This document shows, one piece after another, positions 60,334 through 64,000 of a DNA stretch of 64,000 nt; the first letter of the stretch is position 1; every line of letters starts with the position of its first letter. The notes under the pieces were generated by a model. The model was given only the letters and a program-made list of their open reading frames with translations, had not been told where the DNA came from and made no database searches. Made by a program: the position numbers and the translations under genes. The stretch covers positions 62,001-126,000 of the forward strand of contig JAZDFC010000105.1 in assembly GCA_043808235.1 (NCBI GenBank), read 5' to 3'. Origin of the DNA: JAZDFC01 sp043808235. Its GTDB lineage: Bacteria > Bacteroidota > Ignavibacteria > Ignavibacteriales > Melioribacteraceae.

Positions 60334-61761
60334 ATGAAATATAAGATTCTTGGAAAAACCGAATTAAAACCATCCATTTGCGGATTTGGCGGATATCGGA
60401 TTGATTACCGTTACCCAGTGCACGCCGAAGCATTGCGGTACGCTCTTGAAAACGGTATAAATCTGATTGATACCTCTTCCAATTATTCCGATGGGGGAAG
60501 CGAGATCTTAGTTGGCCATGTGCTGAAAGATCTCTTTGGCGGCTTTACTTTAAAACGCGAGGACATAATAATTGTTACTAAGGGCGGGTATTTGCAGGGA
60601 AACAATTTGCAGATTGCTATCGAGAAGGAAAGAAACCAAATTCCATTTAAAGAAATCGTTCAATGTAATCCTGAGCTTTGGCATTGCATTCATCCCGATT
60701 TTTTGGAAGACCAGATTTCTCGATCTCTTAAAAGAATGAATCTCGATTACGTTAATGTTTACATGCTTCACAATCCCGAATATTTTTTGAATTACACTTA
60801 CCTTTCCAGTGAACATGATTTAATTGAAGAATATTATTCCAGAATTTACAATGCCTTTGTTCACCTCGAAAAAGAGGTCGCTTCAGGGCGAATCCGGCAC
60901 TATGGAGTTTCTTCGAACACCTTTGGTGATTCCCCAACTAAAAGAGATTTTACATCGCTCGAAAAAGTTATTAGTGTTGCCAACAACATCTCCAGTAATA
61001 ATCATTTTGGCGTTATTCAGTTCCCCATGAATTTATTGGAACGGGACGCCGTGTTTAATAAAAATCAGGCCAACAAAACCAAATCCGTAATTGATATCGC
61101 GCGTGAAAACAATCTTGGTGTTTTAATCAACCGGCCTTTGAATGCAATTATAAAAAACAAACTAATCCGGCTTACAGATTTTCCCAAAACCGAAGCTCGT
61201 GCAAAAGAAGAAGTGCTTACCTTGCTTGAAGATGTGTGCAACATAGAAGACAGCCTTGTAAATAAATATTCTAACAAACTACATTCCAATATACGCAGAT
61301 CGGTTGTGGATTGTTTGACGGTGGGAATTACCCTTAAAAGTTATTTTAACCGCTTCGATGGCATTACACAATACCGTGAATTAAAGAAGCAGTATCTTAT
61401 TCCTCGCGTTCAGTACGCAGTAGATGAATTTCAGAAAATTCAACCGCACGATGAAAAAATGATTCGCGAACTAAATCAATATATTACCGAAGCAAATATT
61501 ATTCTCGATTCAATCGAAAGTATTTTCGCTGACATTGCCAACAATAGTAATTTGTCATATCACAAAAAAACAGATCGGTATCTTTCAGAGAAACAACAAC
61601 AGTTGCCGCTCTCACAAAAAGCAATACTTATGTTGAATTCACTGGATGCGGTAGGTTGCACGCTTGTTGGTATGCGGACAAAAGATTACATTGATGATGT
61701 TTTAAAATCGATTGACCAAGATTATGCAGCGGATGCGATAAATTTCTGGGAATCAGAGTAG
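60334..61761 (+). CDS. Aldo/keto reductase with a long C-terminal extension
   Basis: I choose the ATG at 60334 (475 residues). The AKR core has the catalytic set: Asp and Tyr in NLIDTSSNYSDGG, Lys in IIVTKGGY and His in VYMLHNPEYF. AKR proteins usually have 280-340 residues; here about 140 extra helical residues follow (after RPLNAIIKNKLIRL) with an unusual composition (LNQYITEANIILDSIESIF). The extension may make contact with another protein or hold a second domain. The last 9 bases overlap the ybaK gene, which runs in the other direction. Confidence 0.85.
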   Translation: MKYKILGKTELKPSICGFGGYRIDYRYPVHAEALRYALENGINLIDTSSNYSDGGSEILVGHVLKDLFGGFTLKREDIIIVTKGGYLQGNNLQIAIEKERNQIPFKEIVQCNPELWHCIHPDFLEDQISRSLKRMNLDYVNVYMLHNPEYFLNYTYLSSEHDLIEEYYSRIYNAFVHLEKEVASGRIRHYGVSSNTFGDSPTKRDFTSLEKVISVANNISSNNHFGVIQFPMNLLERDAVFNKNQANKTKSVIDIARENNLGVLINRPLNAIIKNKLIRLTDFPKTEARAKEEVLTLLEDVCNIEDSLVNKYSNKLHSNIRRSVVDCLTVGITLKSYFNRFDGITQYRELKKQYLIPRVQYAVDEFQKIQPHDEKMIRELNQYITEANIILDSIESIFADIANNSNLSYHKKTDRYLSEKQQQLPLSQKAILMLNSLDAVGCTLVGMRTKDYIDDVLKSIDQDYAADAINFWESE

Positions 61762-62220
61762 GTCGGCATAAACACCGTTTATAAGATTAATCAAGTCTTC
61801 GGGATTCAATTTTATCTGCATTCCTCTTATCCCTGCGCTAACATATATATTATCAAATAGCCGGGCAGATTCATCAATGAATATCGGATAAAGTTTTTTC
61901 ATTCCTATTGGAGAACAACCGCCGCGGATATATCCGGTTATCGGTAGTAGTTCTTTTACTTTTATCATTTCCACTTTTTTGTTTCCGCTGGCAGTCGCAG
62001 CTTTTTTCAAATTCAATTCATACTTAGCCGGAATGCAAAAAATATTTATCCCTGTTTTATCTCCTTCGGCAACTAAGGTTTTAAAGACCCTTTCATCATC
62101 AACACCTATTTTATTCGCAACGGAAACCGCATCGAGTTCGTCTTCATTAAATTTATATTCAATCGAGGCGTGCAGGATGCGTTTCGCTTCGAGTATCCGG
62201 ATTACATTTGTTTTGGACAT
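61753..62220 (-). CDS. ybaK: YbaK/EbsC-type Cys-tRNA(Pro) deacylase
   Basis: The 155 residues match the YbaK family, which clears Cys-tRNA(Pro) or similar mischarged tRNAs made by ProS. Stretches are RILEAKRILHASIEYKF, VFKTLVAEG with the conserved Lys, and GYIRGGCSPIGMKK. The gene overlaps the 3' end of the aldo/keto reductase by nine bases on the other strand. It is 7 kb from proS. Confidence 0.9.
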   Translation of the reverse strand: MSKTNVIRILEAKRILHASIEYKFNEDELDAVSVANKIGVDDERVFKTLVAEGDKTGINIFCIPAKYELNLKKAATASGNKKVEMIKVKELLPITGYIRGGCSPIGMKKLYPIFIDESARLFDNIYVSAGIRGMQIKLNPEDLINLINGVYADLL

Positions 62221-62229
62221 GTTTTATTA

Positions 62230-62257
62230 AAAAGCAGGCAATGAAAAGCCTGCTTTT
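62230..62257 (-). terminator. Terminator between the protease and ybaK genes
   Basis: AAAAGCAGGC (62230-62239) pairs perfectly with GCCTGCTTTT (62248-62257), with T-runs on both sides. It ends the protease transcript on the minus strand, 20 bases after its stop. Confidence 0.8.
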
Positions 62258-62276
62258 ATTCTAAATAATTATTTTT

Positions 62277-64000
62277 CTATCCTATTGTGAGTTGAATTAA
62301 ATCAGCTAATATACGTCCGCTCTCTTCAAGTACCGGGTCGTCAGTGCGCGTTGTTGGGGGAGTTACTTCTTCCACACCTTCGACATCAAAATCCGTATTG
62401 GTTTGCCTGTCTTCATCTCGTTGTTTTTGTTTGCTGTCTAATTCTTCTTTTTCCTTTTTCCTAATATCATAGTTAAGTGAAATTGATTTCTGCTTTCGCA
62501 TTTCAATAAGGTCAGTTATCTCATCAACATAATTTTGGAATTCGGGATCATTTTTAACTCTTGCATCATGTTCGGCTTTCAGCTTAGGAAGTAGGCTGGA
62601 ATAATCTTTATATTTTTCGAACGAAGTAGGTTCTATAGTATCCCACGCAAGTGCAGTTGGCTGCGAATCCTCGCCGAATTCATCTGGATCGACCACCGAT
62701 GGAAATTCAATATCGGGTTCGACTCCCTTTTTCTGTGTGCTGTTGCCGGTTATTCTGTAATATTTTGCAATTGTTAACTTAACCTGTCCAAGCTCGTTTT
62801 TCTTTTGAGGCATAAACATATTTAAGTCGACCAAATTCTGTACAGTCCCTTTACCGTATGTTTTATCGCCGAGAATTAATCCACGTCCATAATCTTGTAT
62901 TGCTCCCGAAAAAATTTCTGATGCTGAAGCGCTGGAATAATTTACAAGAACAACAAGCGGTCCATCATAAGATATTTGCGCATTGTAATCACGCCCGACT
63001 TCAATACTACCGTTCGCATTTCTAATTTGAACCACGGGGCCGGTTTTTATAAATAGTCCGGTTAAATCGATAGCTTCTTGTAACGACCCACCGCCGTTGT
63101 TACGCAAATCGATAATTACTCCATCCACACCTTCGTGCTTAAGTGAGTCGAGAATTTTTTCTACATCTCGAGTTGTACTCTTATAATCTTTGTCGCCTCT
63201 TCTCTTTCCTTCCCAATCAAAATAAAATTCATCTATTTCGATTACACCTAATTTTACTGTTGTATTGTTTTCTTCAATATTAAGAATTTTTTTTCTTGCA
63301 GCCTGATCTTCTAATTTAATTTTATCGCGGACAAGCGTAATTGTATCCGGCGGCGCAATCATTGGCGCATCCGCATGAATAATGACAAGTTTTACAGTAG
63401 TGCCTTTTGGGCCGCGAATTAATTTTACAACATCATCCAATCTCCATCCAACAACATCAACATACTCTCCGTCGGCGCCCTGTGCAACGGAAACAATTTT
63501 ATCACGGTTTTTAACCAGGTTGCTTTTATCCGCAGGTCCACCGGGTATAACTCTCGAAACTGTTGTGTAATCATCTTCGAGTGTTAGCTGCGCTCCAATT
63601 CCTTCCAAAGATAAACTCATGCTTATTCCAAAGTTCTCTGCTGTAACCGGCGAAAAATAACTTGAGTGCGGATCAATAGAGGTTGCAAATGCATTCAGAT
63701 ATAATTGGAACACATCCTCGGCATCATACTGAAGAATGAGTTTGTGGAAATTTTTGTAACGCTTAATTAAATTCTCCGAAATTTTATCCCAAGTTTGATT
63801 ATCAAGCAATCGGCTTAGAGTTTCATTCATCAATCTCTTTCGCCAAATATTATTCAGTTCCTCTTTAGAACCCGCCCACAAAGCGTCCTTTCTGTCGGGT
63901 GTATAATATTCATCACCGGAAAAATCAAACTGTGTTGTCAGCTGATTTATTGTTTCGGCGGTTCTTTCCTTAATACGCTGCTTGTAAGTATTAAACATGG
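62277..64000 (-). CDS. Tail-specific S41 protease (5' end beyond the window)
   Basis: The frame is open at the right edge; 574 codons are in view. It is a periplasmic carboxy-terminal processing protease (Prc-like), with a PDZ domain (GIGAQLTLEDDYTTVSRVIPGGPADKS) and the S41 catalytic domain. The nucleophile Ser lies in SSASASEIFSGAIQDYGRG and the Lys in GDKTYGKGTVQ. A charged, coiled tail with TPPTTRTDD follows. Prc removes C-terminal tails of damaged or precursor proteins. The N-terminus with signal peptide lies outside the window. Confidence 0.93.
   Translation of the reverse strand, partial: MFNTYKQRIKERTAETINQLTTQFDFSGDEYYTPDRKDALWAGSKEELNNIWRKRLMNETLSRLLDNQTWDKISENLIKRYKNFHKLILQYDAEDVFQLYLNAFATSIDPHSSYFSPVTAENFGISMSLSLEGIGAQLTLEDDYTTVSRVIPGGPADKSNLVKNRDKIVSVAQGADGEYVDVVGWRLDDVVKLIRGPKGTTVKLVIIHADAPMIAPPDTITLVRDKIKLEDQAARKKILNIEENNTTVKLGVIEIDEFYFDWEGKRRGDKDYKSTTRDVEKILDSLKHEGVDGVIIDLRNNGGGSLQEAIDLTGLFIKTGPVVQIRNANGSIEVGRDYNAQISYDGPLVVLVNYSSASASEIFSGAIQDYGRGLILGDKTYGKGTVQNLVDLNMFMPQKKNELGQVKLTIAKYYRITGNSTQKKGVEPDIEFPSVVDPDEFGEDSQPTALAWDTIEPTSFEKYKDYSSLLPKLKAEHDARVKNDPEFQNYVDEITDLIEMRKQKSISLNYDIRKKEKEELDSKQKQRDEDRQTNTDFDVEGVEEVTPPTTRTDDPVLEESGRILADLIQLTIG

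Noticed and set aside
1..64000. CRISPR array, transposase or integrase, tRNA and rRNA genes
   Set aside because: No regularly spaced repeats, no recombinase-like frame and no cloverleaf or rRNA-like sequence was noticed on either strand; a tRNAscan/Infernal run would be decisive.

Overview
The window looks like the replication-origin neighbourhood of an Ignavibacteria-type bacterium (Bacteroidota/Chlorobi side). This rests on protein families and signals seen in the sequence: a type IX secretion C-terminal sorting domain preceded by an NPxNP linker, DUF4252, DUF5916, DUF6132 and DUF1858 proteins, TAnnTTTG-type promoters, few strong Shine-Dalgarno sites, and an AT-rich genome that often starts genes with TTG or GTG. 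The species assignment is inference.

Layout. 1-9.8 kb (minus strand) is a replication block: dnaA, dnaN, recF, a DciA/DUF721 gene, gyrB (with a one-base frameshift), a short mgtE, a MntA/HepT toxin-antitoxin pair and gyrA, which runs off the left edge. Gene-free stretches on both sides of dnaA carry DnaA-box-like sites and together look like a bipartite oriC. 10.2-19.5 kb (mostly plus) holds an asparaginase, a HEGGH membrane protein, an ECF sigma/anti-sigma operon, cysE-cysK behind a previously unannotated cysteine-rich leader peptide, a GH5 hydrolase, and a set of poorly known genes. 19.7-23.0 kb is an accessory island: a three-gene ABC-3C conflict system, a fragment of a DUF502 gene and an orphan CopG-type antitoxin. 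23.0-28.5 kb (minus) has DUF502, an M1 peptidase and clpB.

28.9-34.2 kb (plus) has mnmE, mnmG and rsmG with two parS-like palindromes between mnmE and mnmG, then a stand-alone SIR2-domain protein where parA/parB often lie in other genomes. 34.4-36.6 kb is a second ECF sigma operon with two DUF4252 products. 36.8-50.8 kb holds a DUF5916 outer-membrane protein, a cation efflux pump, a lipoprotein metallopeptidase candidate, sufE, carAB and a secreted beta-propeller protein whose sorting domain is out of frame at a heptanucleotide repeat. 51.1-64 kb holds a thiol-redox cluster (PDO, DUF6132, DUF1858, TlpA), a DUF4160/DUF2442 pair, proS, rsmI, a GH13 amylase, an Nfu scaffold, a KamA-type radical SAM enzyme, a 54-residue small gene, an aldo/keto reductase, ybaK and the 3' part of a tail-specific protease.

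The observations I rank highest are the Cys-codon leader peptide before cysE-cysK, the ABC-3C island with its DUF502 3'-end duplication, the heptamer repeat that can join or separate a T9SS sorting domain, the parS-like sites by mnmG, and the unannotated 54-residue gene. No tRNA, rRNA, CRISPR array or transposase was seen. All family names come from reading motifs by eye; no database search was run.
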